Shown here: piece after piece, positions 21,606-34,700 of the stretch | Numbering within the stretch: position 1 is the stretch's first letter | How the letters are laid out: the number at the start of each line of letters is the position of its first letter | Source of the DNA: Cubamyces lactineus | Lineage: Eukaryota; Basidiomycota; Agaricomycetes; Polyporales; Polyporaceae | Assembly (NCBI GenBank): GCA_022376465.1 | Contig: JACDTU010000009.1 | Span: 1,364,001-1,428,000 of the forward strand | Direction of reading: 5' to 3' | DNA length: 64,000 nt | The notes under the pieces: generated by a model | The model's database searches: none | What the model saw: the letters and a program-made list of their open reading frames with translations, nothing else | What the model was told of the DNA's origin: nothing | Position numbers and translations under genes: made by a program

Positions 21606-24271
21606 ATGTCTCTGCAGGTCAATCTCTCGAGCAGGGACCTCAGCCAGGCGTATCAGGACGTCGTTAACGCACGCGGCATCGACTGGGCCATCTTCACCTA
21701 TGACAAGGGTACCAACGATCTCAAGGTTCAGGCTACGGGTGACGGGGGCCTCGAGGAGCTTCAGGAGGAGTTCTCCGATGGACGGTGCGTATAGGACAAT
21801 ACGCGTCGCAAAGCCACTCGTATACTGATCTACGCGTAGGATGCAGTACGCGTTCGCGCGCGTGAAGGATCCTAACGTGAGTCCAGTCAACGACAGATTG
21901 TGGCACTGTGCTAACTCTGCTGCAGACTGGTCTGCCCAAGTTCGTGCAGATCAACTGGTGTGGTGACGGCGTCCCCGTCGCGCGCAAGGGTCTCTTCCAC
22001 ACCCACTCCAGCGCCGTTGCCAACTTCCTCCGCGGCACTCACGTCGTCATCAATGCCCGCAACGAGGTATGTCCCGCTCCTTGTAGCGTCCGTGCTCGCC
22101 TAACACTCTTCCTATAGGCCGATGTCAGCCCTGAGCTCATTATGTCTCGCGTTGAAGCCGCCTCGGGCGCGCACTACTCTGCTCAGAAGGAGGCACCTCG
22201 CAAATTCGAGCCCATCGCACCTGTCGGTACCAGTTACACTCCCGTCGGCAAAGTCGATATGGCTGCGCTTCGCAGGGGAGGTCAGGGTACTACTCCTGCT
22301 GCCCCTCCCCCTGCGCCTGCTGCAACGAAGCCGATCGCCGCTCGGTCTGTGCCTCTCGCGCCGTCCCCTGCGCCTGGACTCGGCAGGGCTCCCGTTATGA
22401 ACAAGGCCCCGGCCGACGCCTGGGCAGACGAGTCAGATAGCTTCGCGCCACCCCCACCACCTCCTGCTGCGAGCCGTCCTCCCGTTGTGTCCAGTGTCCC
22501 CAAACCCGCCGCTTCGGTGAGTGCCACTGACCCACTGCATGGATGTGCTGGCTAATCAGTGGTTGCGTAGCCCGCCGCACGGTTCACTCCTACCACCCCC
22601 ACCCCCGTTGCGTCTTCTACGACCCCAACGAAGCCTGCGGAAGATGACAAGATAGGTCCGGTAGGCACCGCCTACACCCCTATCAAACTGCAGCCCAAGA
22701 AGCTCGTGAACCCCTTCGCTGCTATGGAGGCCAAAGCGCAAACGGAGTCCAACGCGCCTAAGCCGCAGCCATCCGGCGGTACGTGTATCTTGCCCTTCTG
22801 GGTAGAACGCACGTCTGACTCTATACTTTTCTTATCGCTTATAGGCGCGAAGAAGTTGACTTGGAGCGAAAGACAGGCGCTCGCGAAGAAGCAGCAAGAG
22901 GAAGAGGAGGCCCGCGCGAAGAGCGCGCTCGCGTCTCAGGCTGCTGCGCCGCCACCACCCGCGCCTGCCTTCCGCGGCGGAGTACCGCCTCCCCCGCCGC
23001 GCGCACCCAGTCCGCCCCCAGCGGAGCCAGAGGAAGAGGAATACGCGCCTGTAAGCGTAAATCCAGTATGTTGTGGGAGGATCCACTGCTGACCCGTGCG
23101 CGTTTCACAGCCGCCTCCGCCGCCGGCGCCACCTGCGGTCCCCTCTGCTTCGCGTCCAATCCGTGCGGCGTCCCCGGTCGTGGAGGAAGCTGCGCCGCCC
23201 CCTCCGCCTCCGCCGCCACCTCCGCCGCCGCCTGTCGCACAGCCTGCGTACCAGTCTGAGCCGGAGGACGAAGCGGCTCCTCCGCCACCTCCTGTGAGTC
23301 CTCCTTTCTCGTATTGAGCGTTCTTGCAGTATCTAACAGAAATTTGTCAGCCCCCGCCGCCCCCGCCCCCGCCCCCGGCACCTGTTGCGCCTGTCGTTGC
23401 TGCAGCTGTCGCTCCGGAACCCGAGCCGGAACCCGAGCCTGAACCGGCTCACGCGCCCGCTGCCGCACATGCTCACGGGCAAGGTCTGTGTGCGATCGTG
23501 CAGTACTCCTACGAGGTACGTGTTACCTGTTGCAGGACGGTCCATCGGGAGAGCCTAATTATATCATCATAGGCGCAAGAGGACAACGAAATGGATCTCA
23601 TCGAGGGTGAGCTCATCGAGCAAATCGAGCAACTCGACGAGGGCTGGTGGTCTGGCGTCGGTGCTGGCGGAACGAAACAGGGCCTCTTCCCAGGTGCGTA
23701 CGCTCGCGTTGACTGTGCTGAATATTACACTAGTTGCTTATGCTGTACATTCTTTCAGCGAACTACGTCGAGATCGTCGAGCAGGAGGCAGCCGCGCCTG
23801 CTACGCCTCCTCCGCCTTCGCCCCCTCCGCCGCCGCCTGCGGTATGTGATTCTGTGCCTATTACTGCAAATGTCCTGTGTTAACACATGCCCTGTTCGTA
23901 GCCGCCCGCGCCTCCTGCACCTGCTGCTGCCCACCACGAGCCCGAGCCTGCGGCTGAGGAAGACCTCGGCTCGTGGGCGATTGCACTCTACGAGTACGTA
24001 CTCCCTCGCTATTCATCTGTGTCACTCAGATGTTGACGCACGATGTCTGCTTACAGTTACGACGCCGGCGAGGACAACGAGATTTCGTTCAAGGAGGGCG
24101 ACCGGATCACGCACATCGAAGCGGCCTCTGAGGACTGGTGGCAAGGCACGGACCCACATGGGAACGTCGGGCTCTTCCCTGGTGCGTATCGTCTTGTCGA
24201 ACGCTGTGCTATGCGTGTGCAGATGGGCTAACGAGTGCATTTCAGCGAACTACGTCGAGCTCCAGGCGTAA
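21606..24271 (+). CDS. ABP1: Abp1/drebrin-like actin-patch protein (ADF-H + two SH3)
   Basis: An actin-binding adaptor of endocytic cortical patches. The ATG at 21606 starts 'MSLQVNLSSRDLSQAYQDV' and an ADF-homology domain ('DWAIFTYDKGTNDLKV', 'KFVQINWCGDGVPVARKG', 'VINARNE') over about the first 135 residues. A helical stretch 'PELIMSRVEAASGAHYS' follows. The middle is a long Pro/Ala-rich linker with Glu/Lys charged helices ('WSERQALAKKQQEEEEAR'), likely to recruit SH3 proteins. Two SH3 domains close the protein: 'AIVQYSYEAQEDNEMDLIEG' with 'GWWSG' (about 23490-23770) and 'AIALYDYDAGEDNEISFKEG' with 'DWWQG' and 'LFPANYVELQA' (about 23975-24268). The stop TAA ends at 24271. About ten introns, all GT-AG. 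Yeast Abp1 has one SH3; two is seen in some fungal homologs. Confidence 0.93.
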
Positions 24272-24862
24272 AAGACCTGATTAGGTGCTAAATGTGAGGT
24301 AGGACAGGAAGGCAGGAAGGACGGAACTTCGAGCCGCAGTCCGCGATAGACTGGGCGATACCACCTCCAAAGGACTTGAATGCATGCCTGTGATCGAAAA
24401 TATAACCCATTTTGCTTCATGCTATGCCCGTGAAGAAAGAGACAGAAAGTTTCTTAGACGATGTGTACGCGCACAGCGCGTAGGTAGTGGTTCCAAGAAT
24501 GGTACAGACTCTCTCCGAGCTGGGCGCCAGACGCTGCGTCCTGCTAACTCTATGGTCATGACTATATGTTGATAAATTGAGATCAGGTTGTCTACGTGAT
24601 GCACTGTGTCCAATTTTTCTCGTCCGACGTAGCGAGAGCTTGCGGGGGAACACATTTGTGACGATGCATGCAAGTAGGAAGCGGTGCGCGCGCGCTTACC
24701 TTTGCTTTGCCGGCAGTGGGCGCCTGAGCCTCATCCCGTAGGAAACCGCTATCCGAGTCCGTCACCGCATTGGTCGCTACTACATCCCTGCGACGCGTCG
24801 AACTCCTCTCAACTTCCAGTTATCGAGCCTCACTAACGCATCCAACCATCGATTCATGACTA
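24272..24862. other. Intergenic region, no gene seen
   Basis: Between the Abp1 stop and the DUF6535 start. Short frames on both strands only; the DUF6535 promoter is presumably here. Confidence 0.55.
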
Positions 24863-27509
24863 ATGTCCGAAGTGAGGGTACACATGATGTTTGCCATACA
24901 GGCTCATATTCTGTGATGCTTACATTTTCTCTGCCGCATTCCATACAGGGTGAACAGGCCGACCGAAGTCGCAGCTCCCAGCAGCAGCTTCATGCTGACA
25001 TTGGGAAGGCCTTCCTCAACAAGATGGATTCTGGAGAACTGCTCTGGGTACGTCCTGATCATAGGTGTCCGTAATGCGCCCAATAACCAGAGTCAGAATC
25101 TGCACCTGTCAAGCTCTGAGCTGTTCACAGCCGACGAGAAGAGTAAGGCCTTTTCGCAAATAGCCACCAAAGCAAAGGAATATAGTGAGGCGCTTGTCGA
25201 GCGTTGGGTGAAGGAGATTGATACGTATCTTGTGTACGTGAGTACTATGTCCAGAGACGTGCATATTCACACGAAAGCTGAGCAGAATTAGGCTGGGCTG
25301 TTCTCCGCCATTCTCACTGCGTTCAATGTCGAGTCTTACCAGCTCCTCCAACCGTCCTTACCGGATACATCGTCCGACATTCTCCAGCATATTTCCCTCC
25401 AGCTCAGCAGCCTCTCGTATATCCCACCGTTCATCAACTCCACACGCCCGGCTTTTAATTCGCATGACGTTCGTTCTACAGCCTCTGCGGTCGTCCCTCA
25501 GTGGGCAGTATGGCTCAACACGCTCTGGTTCTCGAGTCTTATCCTCAGTCTGTCCTCGGCTTCTGTCGGTATTTTCGTCAAGCAATGGCTGAACGAGTTC
25601 CAGAGTGGACTCTCTGGAGATTCGGAACACGTTGCCAGATTGCGCCAGCATCGTCTGAACAACCTAGAACGTTGCCATGTTGAATCTATCGTCAACGCCA
25701 TCCCGGTACTGCTTCAAGGCGCTCTGGCTCTCTTCCTGGCCGGACTTCTTGTACTCTTGTGGATGCTCCACCGAACCGTCGCCGGAATTGCCTCTCTGTT
25801 CGTCTTAGGCATTGCTTTGTTCATCGTCGCAACTTCTATAGGCCCCATGCTGACGGCACACTGCGCATATCTATCCCCTCAATCGCTGGCGCTCTATGCT
25901 CTTCTGTCCCGCGTGGCCTGTATCATACGCCAGAAGCTTCTGGCGACGAAGGCGTGTCTGTTTAGGTTACTGAATAAGGTCGGTGGCACAGGCGACTCGA
26001 GTACTCCCTCACTGACACGTTAACAAAACAGGAAGCGCCTGAGAGGAGCTCAGACGACCACAATCATACAGCTTTCTACTGGCAACCATGGGCTGCACGC
26101 GAGCACATTACCGTATATAGTTCGTCACGCGAGCTGGAGGCAGACATGTGCAACACGGTATATGGTGCGACCTTGGACAGCGACATCGTCGTGTCCGCCA
26201 CAATCCGCCTCGTGGATTGGGACGCTCAGGTCGTTTTCAGTTGGTTTGGCCGTTTGGTGGAGATGGACACCTTTCACTTTGGCAAGTGTCAAGACCATTT
26301 CAAGCTCAACAACGACTATCTGTACGGGGCGATCTTCTACTGCATTATTCTTCTATACTCCATGGGAGAACCATCGATCGCTGAGCGCTTTTTTGCAAAC
26401 TCGGCGTCTCTCCAGAAAGACACGATCGTCGCAGGGTTTTGCGAGTGTCTAGACTTACTGCGGTACCACATACCTCAAGACGTACATGAAGCACTTCCGC
26501 GCTGGGGGGAGCAAGTCGCTTGGCTCCTCGATACCCATGCAGCGCTGCATGCGCGTGAAGATAAAGGACATTCTGATGGTCACCTCGAACCATCTTCCCT
26601 CCTCAGTCCGCCTTGCCAGGAGCGACTCCAGTCGAACCGCCTTGATTTGACGTCGACAATCTTGGACATTGAAGTAATCCCAGAGTCCTACAAATATAAA
26701 CGCATCTCCTGTATCGAGTTCTGTGAGTTGATGAGTCCGAGTCCAGTCGTTACGTGACGCCGTCACGAATGTCCTCGAGGGTATTTGAGTCTTACTGATT
26801 CATTTATGGGATCAGATGCTACCTCTGCATTTCACCTTCTACGAGCAAGCGGCTACTCCCCCGATAAACCCTTTGAACGTATTGGGGCCTACTTGCGTGC
26901 TCACGCGGTCCTCCTAAATGCCACCGCCACGCGCCCACTTTGGGATCCCAGCAATCTCGAGGAACCCTTGGATGAAGCCCTAAAGGACGCGCTCTCCGAC
27001 TTGATCACAGCTCTGGACAGCCTGGCCCGTGCTGGTCTTGATGACCTCGTTGATATCGCAGATGTGCGGACGGACATCATCAGACCGATTGCTGGCATCG
27101 TCGACGCTCTTTCTCGCAAGCCCGACTCGTTCTTGCCACTCCTCGCACCGAGGTTCTGCACCAGCCTAGAGGCTTTCTTCGAAGCTCTGAAGCAGAGTGT
27201 GCTCTTTGATGATGACTACGCCATATGGGTTCCCGGAGCCGTGCGGACCCCGTCTGACCTGTACGATAGCGCTAGGGAACTCATTGCGAAGATCCGCGGG
27301 CAATCAGGCCAGTCTCACAACACACACTCCCTCCAGTACATGTTCCAAAGCTCTTATTACTTCTCGCATGTAGCTGACTCTAACTTGTGCTGCTTTCAAG
27401 GCCAGTGGACCCACTAGGCGATGACTTGACCCCAGCGTCGACTTTGCACGTTCCATGCCGGAGTGCGACTACATCGGAACCTCTGGCTCCTACCACGACA
27501 ACACCCTAG
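24863..27509 (+). CDS. DUF6535 family membrane protein, copy A (appears intact)
   Basis: DUF6535 is an agaricomycete membrane-protein domain of unknown function. The start ATGTCCGAA at 24863 is chosen because the paralog at 37860 begins with the same codons. Exons then give 'NKMDSGELLW' and 'TADEKSKAFSQIATKAKEYS'. After an intron inside 'TYLVY|AGLFSAILTAFNVESY', a long exon encodes the hallmark 'WFSSLILSLSSASVGIFVKQW' and two hydrophobic helices ('LLQGALALFLAGLLVLLW', 'FVLGIALFIVATS'). Further exons carry a helical region ('WQPWAAREHITVYSS', 'GAYLRAHAVLLNATATRP') of unknown role. The final exon reads 'PVDPLGDDLTPASTLHVPC' and stops TAG at 27507-27509, 80 bp before the gypsy element. No broken codon was found along the spliced path. 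Confidence 0.75.
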
Positions 27510-27584
27510 AGCCCTTAAAACTCGTTGCACCAAGAACATACGGAAAGGTACAGTGTCGTTGTCGACCGCGTGGACAGGGGCATG

Positions 27585-27589
27585 CTGAC
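27585..27589 (+). repeat. Target-site duplication, left
   Basis: CTGAC directly abuts the left LTR and is repeated immediately after the right LTR at 36624-36628. A 5 bp duplication is usual for Ty3/gypsy integrases. Confidence 0.9.
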
Positions 27590-27874
27590 TGTCACGATCG
27601 CGACTCGAGAGGGGAGCGGGGTCGTGACACGGGAGAGAGTCTCGCAGAGGACAGGTTACAAGTCTGTCGATTCAACGAGAACTGGGGAAAGTACACGTCG
27701 AGACCAGGTATATAAGCTATTCAGCAAGGTCTCAGACTAAGCATTCAAGTAGCGAAGAGAGTGTGGAACAAGCAAGGAAGAGAGAGACGAAACGAAACGA
27801 AGGGATGAGTCCAAAAGAGGAAGGAGTACGAAAAAGGAAGGAGTGGGGAGAGCCGGGAAGACCTAACCGCTACA
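27590..27874 (-). repeat. LTR (3' LTR relative to coding strand)
   Basis: 285 bp, TGTCACGATCG ... CCGCTACA. No difference from the right LTR seen on side-by-side reading, which points to recent insertion. Confidence 0.95.
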
Positions 27875-27918
27875 TACGCCCTCCGGGCATCGTACCACGA
27901 TGACCATTCTACCGAGGC

Positions 27919-28746
27919 TCACTCGACTTCGATGTCTTCGTCACCGAAGAGCGGGCCAACGCCATCTAGCCCCATATCCTCCACGTCAACCGCGTCGGCG
28001 TCCCCGAGGAGGCCGAGGGATCCGTTCGTCATGACAACCCCCTCGTCCTGTAGGCCAAGGCCGGTCGTCATTTCCTCTGCCGCGCCCTCCGCATTGCTGA
28101 CAAGTGTGGTATCGACCAGGCTCTCCCCGGCGAGTAGAGGAGTCAGGACGGCGTCGAGGGCGTCGTCCATTAGGATGATAGAGGGGGAGCGCCGCGGACG
28201 CTTGCGACGGGAAGTACGGGTCGTGTTCGACGTGGCAGCCGGTATGACCCCACCGGTCAGCGCGTGAGAGCGCATCTGGTTGGCGGCATGGCGGCCGCGG
28301 CGAGCTTCTCGCTCCTCGAAGGCCTTGGTTGCCTTGTCGGAGGCCTGAAGGCTCTGTTGAGCGGTGCGCATGAGGAGGCGGCGAATGAGGCCGTCGTCCT
28401 CGGCGGAGTGCTGGCTCGAGGTAGTACGGGACGGAACCCCGAAGGGCACGAGCATGTTGTGAGGGATGGACTTCTTGAGGTGAGCCCCGTCGCCCTTGAC
28501 GAAGTCGAGCCTGGCGAGCTCGAACCGGCTCGTCGTGTCCATTGCCCACAGACGCTGAAAGTCTTCGTACCCCGCAGGGATCGGATGAATGGAAGGATTG
28601 AAGCGGCCGCGACGCAGGTCGTCGTCCAGGCCTAGGAAGACTTCGAGCTGGGCAGGGAGGAACAGCAGAGCGTGGTTGGTTGTGGGATTGCGAAACACGG
28701 CCTCGCCATTGGCGAGGATGGTGAGGTTTGGATGGGCGATGGTCAT
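27919..28746 (-). CDS. Third ORF (ORF3) of the gypsy element, overlapping the pol frame
   Basis: 275 codons from ATG 28746 to TGA 27919, in the +1 frame relative to gag-pol. The first ~100 residues look globular ('MTIAHPNLTILANGEAVFRN', 'ALLFLPAQLEVFLGLDDDL'), followed by a basic stretch (RRKRPRRSP) that could be a nuclear localisation signal, and a strongly acidic C-terminus ending 'FGDEDIEVE'. I know no function. By contrast the pol frame over the same bases is a low-complexity Pro/Arg/Ser tail, so ORF3 is probably the selected frame here and the pol tail a passenger, although pol has no stop until 27986. Translation could use spliced or internal RNA; the sequence does not show which. Confidence 0.7.
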   Translation of the reverse strand: MTIAHPNLTILANGEAVFRNPTTNHALLFLPAQLEVFLGLDDDLRRGRFNPSIHPIPAGYEDFQRLWAMDTTSRFELARLDFVKGDGAHLKKSIPHNMLVPFGVPSRTTSSQHSAEDDGLIRRLLMRTAQQSLQASDKATKAFEEREARRGRHAANQMRSHALTGGVIPAATSNTTRTSRRKRPRRSPSIILMDDALDAVLTPLLAGESLVDTTLVSNAEGAAEEMTTGLGLQDEGVVMTNGSLGLLGDADAVDVEDMGLDGVGPLFGDEDIEVE

Positions 28747-31700
28747 GGCAATGGCGAGTGCGGCGAGGGCGTCGAGGGGAAGATGGGAGATGAGAAGGCG
28801 GTGGGTTGAAAGTAGATAAGGGAGGATGATCAGAGTGCTGACTTTTTATGCCTAGGGCCTCAAACAACCCATGCATGAAGACGTCCACTCCTCCCACAAA
28901 GATCTGGGGGTCATCCGGGGGCTGACCTACACCTTCAGGGAGCTGCGAAACATCCGACGCTCCCGAAGCTTCAAGGTAGGCTTTTAGCACATCTAGGTGC
29001 GCCACCGATCTGAACGGGATCCAGGTACGATCCCCGGATTTCCAAGCGGCCTCAAACACGGCTTGCTCACCCGAGCCTCGGTGAGACACAATCCGCTCGA
29101 TTGCCCACTCATTTTCCTTATCCTCCAGCTCAAACACCTGCGAATCTAGGCGGCCCGGAAACAAGCGGTCATCGTTGGGCTCGTGGACGCGCAACAGTGA
29201 GGCATGGAACACGTCGTGAACGCCCCGACGCCTCAGGCTAGCGGGAAGTTCGAGCCGGAACGAGTTGTTGCCGAAGTCCCGTATGATGCGGTAAGGTCCA
29301 ATAAACTTCGGGGCGAGTTTGCGAGCTAACCCCTTGGGCAGTGCCATGTTCTTTGTGGATACGTAGACAAGGTCATCCTCAGCAAACGGGGCAGCCCGAC
29401 GCTTCCGGTTGGCGTCGCGGGTCTGCTTGACGCGCGCAGCGATCAGACTGTCATGTGCGGCCATTACTGCGGCCTTGACCTTCTGGGCATATACACGCAC
29501 CCCCGGATACTCATCTGAAGCGGGTTGGTTCCAGATCAGCGGCCGTGGCATGCGGCCTGTGTTGAGGAAAAATGGTGCGTACCCTGTGGACTCGGAGCGC
29601 GCCAAGTTGATCGCGAATTCAATGGCCGGAAGCTTAGACACCCAGTCCCGCTGTGAGGTGTCTACGCACTGCCGCAGCATCTGCGATACAGTGCGGTTTG
29701 CACGTTCGGTGGATCCATCCGACTCCGGGTGATAAGCACTTGACATCCGAAGCTCAACGCCGATGAGCTTGTGCAGGTGCGTCCAAAACGTGCTAGTGAA
29801 CAGAACATCACGGTCACTAATAATAGCTTTAGGCAAGCCGTGATGCTTGTAAACTTCAGCGAACACCAGCTCAGCTACATCCTTTGAGCGGTACGTTGTG
29901 CGACTTGGTACTAAATGAACCATTCCTGTTAACAAATCAATGATTGTAGTTATCGAATCATAGGAAGCGTCTCGATCATGCGACTCGGGCAGAGGCCCGA
30001 CAAAGTCAATGCCGATCGACTCCCAAGGTGAGCTTGGGGCTGGCAAGGGGTTGAGGAGCCCGTACGGTTTCTGATTTACCGGTTTGCTTCGCTTACACGT
30101 CATGCAGGTATCACAGAACTTCTGTACGTCTGCGGTAAGGCTCTTCCACCAGACGTGGTCCCGGAGAAGGCTGACAGTCTTCATTGCCCCCAGATGAGCC
30201 AGCAGCGAGTGAGCATGCGAGATCACGATCTCACGCGCGCTTCGACCGTGTATCAAGACTTGGGGAATACATAGCAGTTCCCGGCCGCGGTCTCGAAGGT
30301 AAACAAGTTTATCTTTGATAAGGAAGTTCTTGTGCTGACGCGGATTCTCCTGAACGGTTCGGAAGAAGGGGTCCTCGGCATATCGTCCTCGGATTGCAAC
30401 TTCTACATGGGCTTCGTCCTGCGCGCCGGTGAGATGATGCAAGACGTTTGCAGAAGCATCTGGGGACTCAGGTGCTGTATTAGGTTTGACTGGGTGGACT
30501 GCCTCTTGCGCAACAGAAGTTGGCGCGACGGAAGCTGGGGAAGGACCAGGGCCTGTTGGCCTCACGCCCTCCTGTCGTTCTGCACCCGGGACGTGCAGAA
30601 TGACACGTTTGATGCGTTTTGCGAACTCGCGCGCCAGCTCAGGACGACCCGATTCCGCAGGCGGCTCAGTAGTGCGCGTGGCAGCGCGAGGTGCAGATGG
30701 GTGCAGCGCCGCGAGCTCACAAACAGCGCGGCCCTCAAGGTCCACAAGGACAGGAGCCGAGATTGCGCAGGAACTTAGTTTGGACGCAGTAGGATCTGTT
30801 TCATCGTACTGCACGTACTCGGAGGGTGCACGTACGGTGCCCGGCTGGTCGTTAGAATACATGCGGGAGAGCGCGTCTGCCAGAATATTCTCAACGCCCG
30901 GTACGTATTCAACGGAGAAATTGAATTCAGAGATCTTTTCGATCCAACGAGCCTGACGGCCAGAGAGGTTACGCTGATTTAATAGATGAGTGAGTCCCTT
31001 ATGATCAGTCACCCAGGTAAATGAACACCCAAGCAAGATATCGCGGTGTCGGAGCATGGATTCAATGCCAGCAAGCATCTCAATCTCATGAACGGGATAG
31101 TTAGACTGAGCCGAGGAGAGCTTTGCGGAGAAAAATGCAGCGACCCTGCCCCGGCGAAAGTCTTCGCCTTGAGTAACTACGCCTGCAATTCCACCATGGG
31201 ATCCATCAGTGACCAGCCAGATACGTGGAGCCGACGGAGAATAGTCCAGCGGGACTCGGTGGTGATCGCGGTGCGATTGCACCAGCCTTTTGATGTCATC
31301 AAAAGCACGCTGGTGAGTGAAGTCCCACTTAAAAGACACATCGGAGCCAGTCAAAGAGGTCAGAATTCCCATGGGGATGCGAATGGTCGCAATGTCATCG
31401 GCCAAATAACCGACAGACCCAAGAAAACCACGCAGAAGTTCCTTATTTGTCGGAGTCTTCCAAGCTGCGACGGTGTCAACCTTGTCCGGATCCATACGGA
31501 TGCCGTCACGGTCCACAATGCGACCGAGGATTTTCATTTCGTCACACAGAAAGTGCAATTTGGTGGCACTTAAGAAAAGCTGTTCACGGCTCAGAATATC
31601 AATCACTTGCTTGACGTGCTGTTTATGTTCCTCGAGCGTGTTGGAGTAGATCGCGATGTCATCTAGATAAACGTCCATGAAGACACCAATGAAAGGACCA

Positions 31701-34700
31701 AAAATGTGGTTCATCAAAGTCTGGTAAGTAGCGACCGCATTACAATCCCCCTGCTGCAGGACAAGGCTGACCATGTTTCCATCAGGAGTAGTCATGGCAG
31801 TACGTTCAACATGCGCTGGCTCAACCCGGATCTGCTCGTACGCATCTTTCCCATCAATCAACGAACGGAAAGGATGGCGGGCAACACGACGCAAGATCGC
31901 CTCCATGTCTGGCAGAGGAGAAGTAACTTTGTGAGTATTAGCATTGCGCTCGCGCAAGTCACATACCACACGCAGGCGAGGAGGGATGCCTTTGACCCCG
32001 GTGCCTGGTTTGGTGAGAAGGAGCATGGGGGAGGTGTTGCGCGCACTGGACATACGCCACCGTCCCGACTTGAGGTATGCATCGCGCTTCTCAGCCCAGC
32101 TTGCACGGTGTGCATCTGGGCACTTTGAAGGTCGCCAATGATAGATCTTCTGCTCGTCTTTGAGCGGAATCCTATGATTGATGTCCCGAAGAGGCGGGAG
32201 TGGTGAGTCGCTAGCCTCCTGACAGATAGGCGCGGCATACTCACGGAGTTCACGCCGCGCAGCCTCCAGACAGTCATCGCGGATGTCTGCTGCGCGGGAT
32301 TCCAGCACGCGCACTTGCTTCCCTTCAATAGGCAAAGTACGAGGGCTACCCACGATGACAGCTGTGGGATTGAACTGTAGGGAGACCTTGTGCTGGAAGA
32401 GGAAGGGAGTCCCGAGGATGAGGTCGTAGTTGAGTAAGTTGATAATGTCGAAATAACGCTCGGACTTGATGCGCTGATACTCAAGTGCAGCCCGGCACCC
32501 AAAGTTGATCTTCGCGCGGGAACCCTGAACAGCCAGATGCACCGGCATTGGTTTTGCGAGTTCGAAGACTTTGATGCCCAGCTGATGCGCCAGCTTAGCA
32601 GACATGAAGTCAGACAGCGATCCTGAATCTAACAGAGCACGGGCGGGCTGCCCATTGATGTTGACTACAACAACCGCGGGAACAGGAATGAGGCGTTTGA
32701 AGTCCCGAGGCGCAGCAGCGTTACGTTGAAGTGCTGCTATAGGCCCGTCAGCAGCTGATGGATCTGCGGCGAAAAGCTCCAGGACGAGAAGATCTGCTTC
32801 CTCCACGCACCAGTCATCTGGTGTAGCGAAGAAGTCTTTGAGCTCACCCTCCAGATCAAACAGTGAGAACATCTCCGGAACGACGAGATGCTTCCGGATG
32901 GCCAAAGCGTACCAGTTAGGCAAATCAAAGAAGACATTCTCCAACAAACTATTAGGTACTTCAATGTTAGTTTGTAGGTACTCATCGTGAATGCGGACAG
33001 AGGACTCAAGCGGCCAGCAGCTGAACCGAGGGCTATCTCCAGCCGCCGACAATGGCCAAGGTACATGTTCATTCAAAACACGTTCTGTACCAAGGACAAG
33101 AGCGTACCCCATTCGCTCTCCTGGAGGGGAGAGAAAGCATGCCTGATGCTCGTGTGCAAACTGGTGTACGACTTGCTGACGGTACCACCTAGGTAAGTCA
33201 AATGCAGGATCGCGAAGGCGTTCAGTCTCCAAGAGCACGTCAAAACGCCAATGCATGACCACGTGCAGGTCGGGAGCAGTACAATACACATTCCCATTGT
33301 ACCCATCTTTATCGTCGAGACCCGCAGCTGCACAGCAATACGGTGCGTGCCGCTCAAGCAGCTCTTCCGCACGTTCAGCATACAGATCACCCAGGCGGAA
33401 GGGCTGCCGTCCTTCATTCACAGTGAGAGGCATCTCATAGCGAGCTAATTCTCGCAAAACCGTATCGTTACGCTCATTGGTTAGCGGATGGTTGGCGAAG
33501 TTTAAGTCTACAGATTCAGCTTCTGAGATGGGCACAAGACTAGGCGGAGAGTCCGAGGACATGTCAGATGCTGTCCCGGATTCGGTAGTATCCGAGACGG
33601 TGATGAGGCTTGGTAAGGAGTCTGAGGATGCGCAGGATTCGAGTTCCCAGGACGTCTCAGCACTCTGGTCACGATCGACCGTTTGAGAGCTCAGCCATAC
33701 AGGTTTGTCAGGGACCGTCTGCCACTCGCTGTCGGTTGACTCCGAGGTTGCCAGGCTGACTTGTTCGGCCCAGGAGGCAATAGACAGGACATCCAAGTCA
33801 TCATTCAAGCTCATGACAAGGAGATCAATACCTCCTGTCGTTTCCGTGATCTCAGGTACATCCGCCAGACCCGAGGAGATGCCACCCAGTTCCACGTTGT
33901 AAGAGGTGAGTCCGGGAGGCTTGTTCTTCTGGTCCGAGCGAACAGTCTGGCCCCGCGGACAGTTACGACTGAAGTGCCCGGTATCTTTACAGATAAAGCA
34001 CTTCCCGGCGGCCTTCAACTCGGCTTTCTCGCGGTCATTCAGCCGCGGAGCCGATGAGGAGGGTCTGTTTGGGTGAGAGTGGGTCTTTTCTCGACCGCGC
34101 TCACGTCCATTCCCAGGCCGCGAACGAAAGTTCGAATCACGATGGCCTCCTTGGGAGCGGTCATTCCTACTGTGACGACCAGTCGCTTGATGTCCAGCAG
34201 GGCGAGGGTTACGGCCATCTGCCTGACGTCCACGGGAGCGCTGCCGCCTATGCGACGACTCGCCATCTGGGCGACGATCTTGCCCACGACCGTGACGTCC
34301 TGCCCGTTGGCCGACCTTCTCTGCAATCTCGACAAGCTCAGCAGCCTCGCGGATCTGTGACCACGAAGAGTGCGAAGGGGTAAGCTCCTTTTTCCATAGC
34401 TCTTGTTGTATGGAGACCCTCAGTCCGTGCCACAGCTTGTCGATCTTTTCACGTTCGGACACGAGTCCCACCATGAGGAACAGGCTTTCCAGCTCATGTA
34501 CATACTCGCGAACACTTCGATCCCGCTGACAGCAGCTTCGCAGCTTATCCCGCATCTGCAGGCGATAGTCAACGGGGAAGCAATAGTTGAAGAGTTCCAC
34601 GAAAAGCTCCTTGACTCCCCACGCGCTCGGATCCTTCGATACGGTCGTTACAAAGAAGCGGTAGGCGTGTCCGGTAAGGAAATTGGATACCGTTGAAGCC

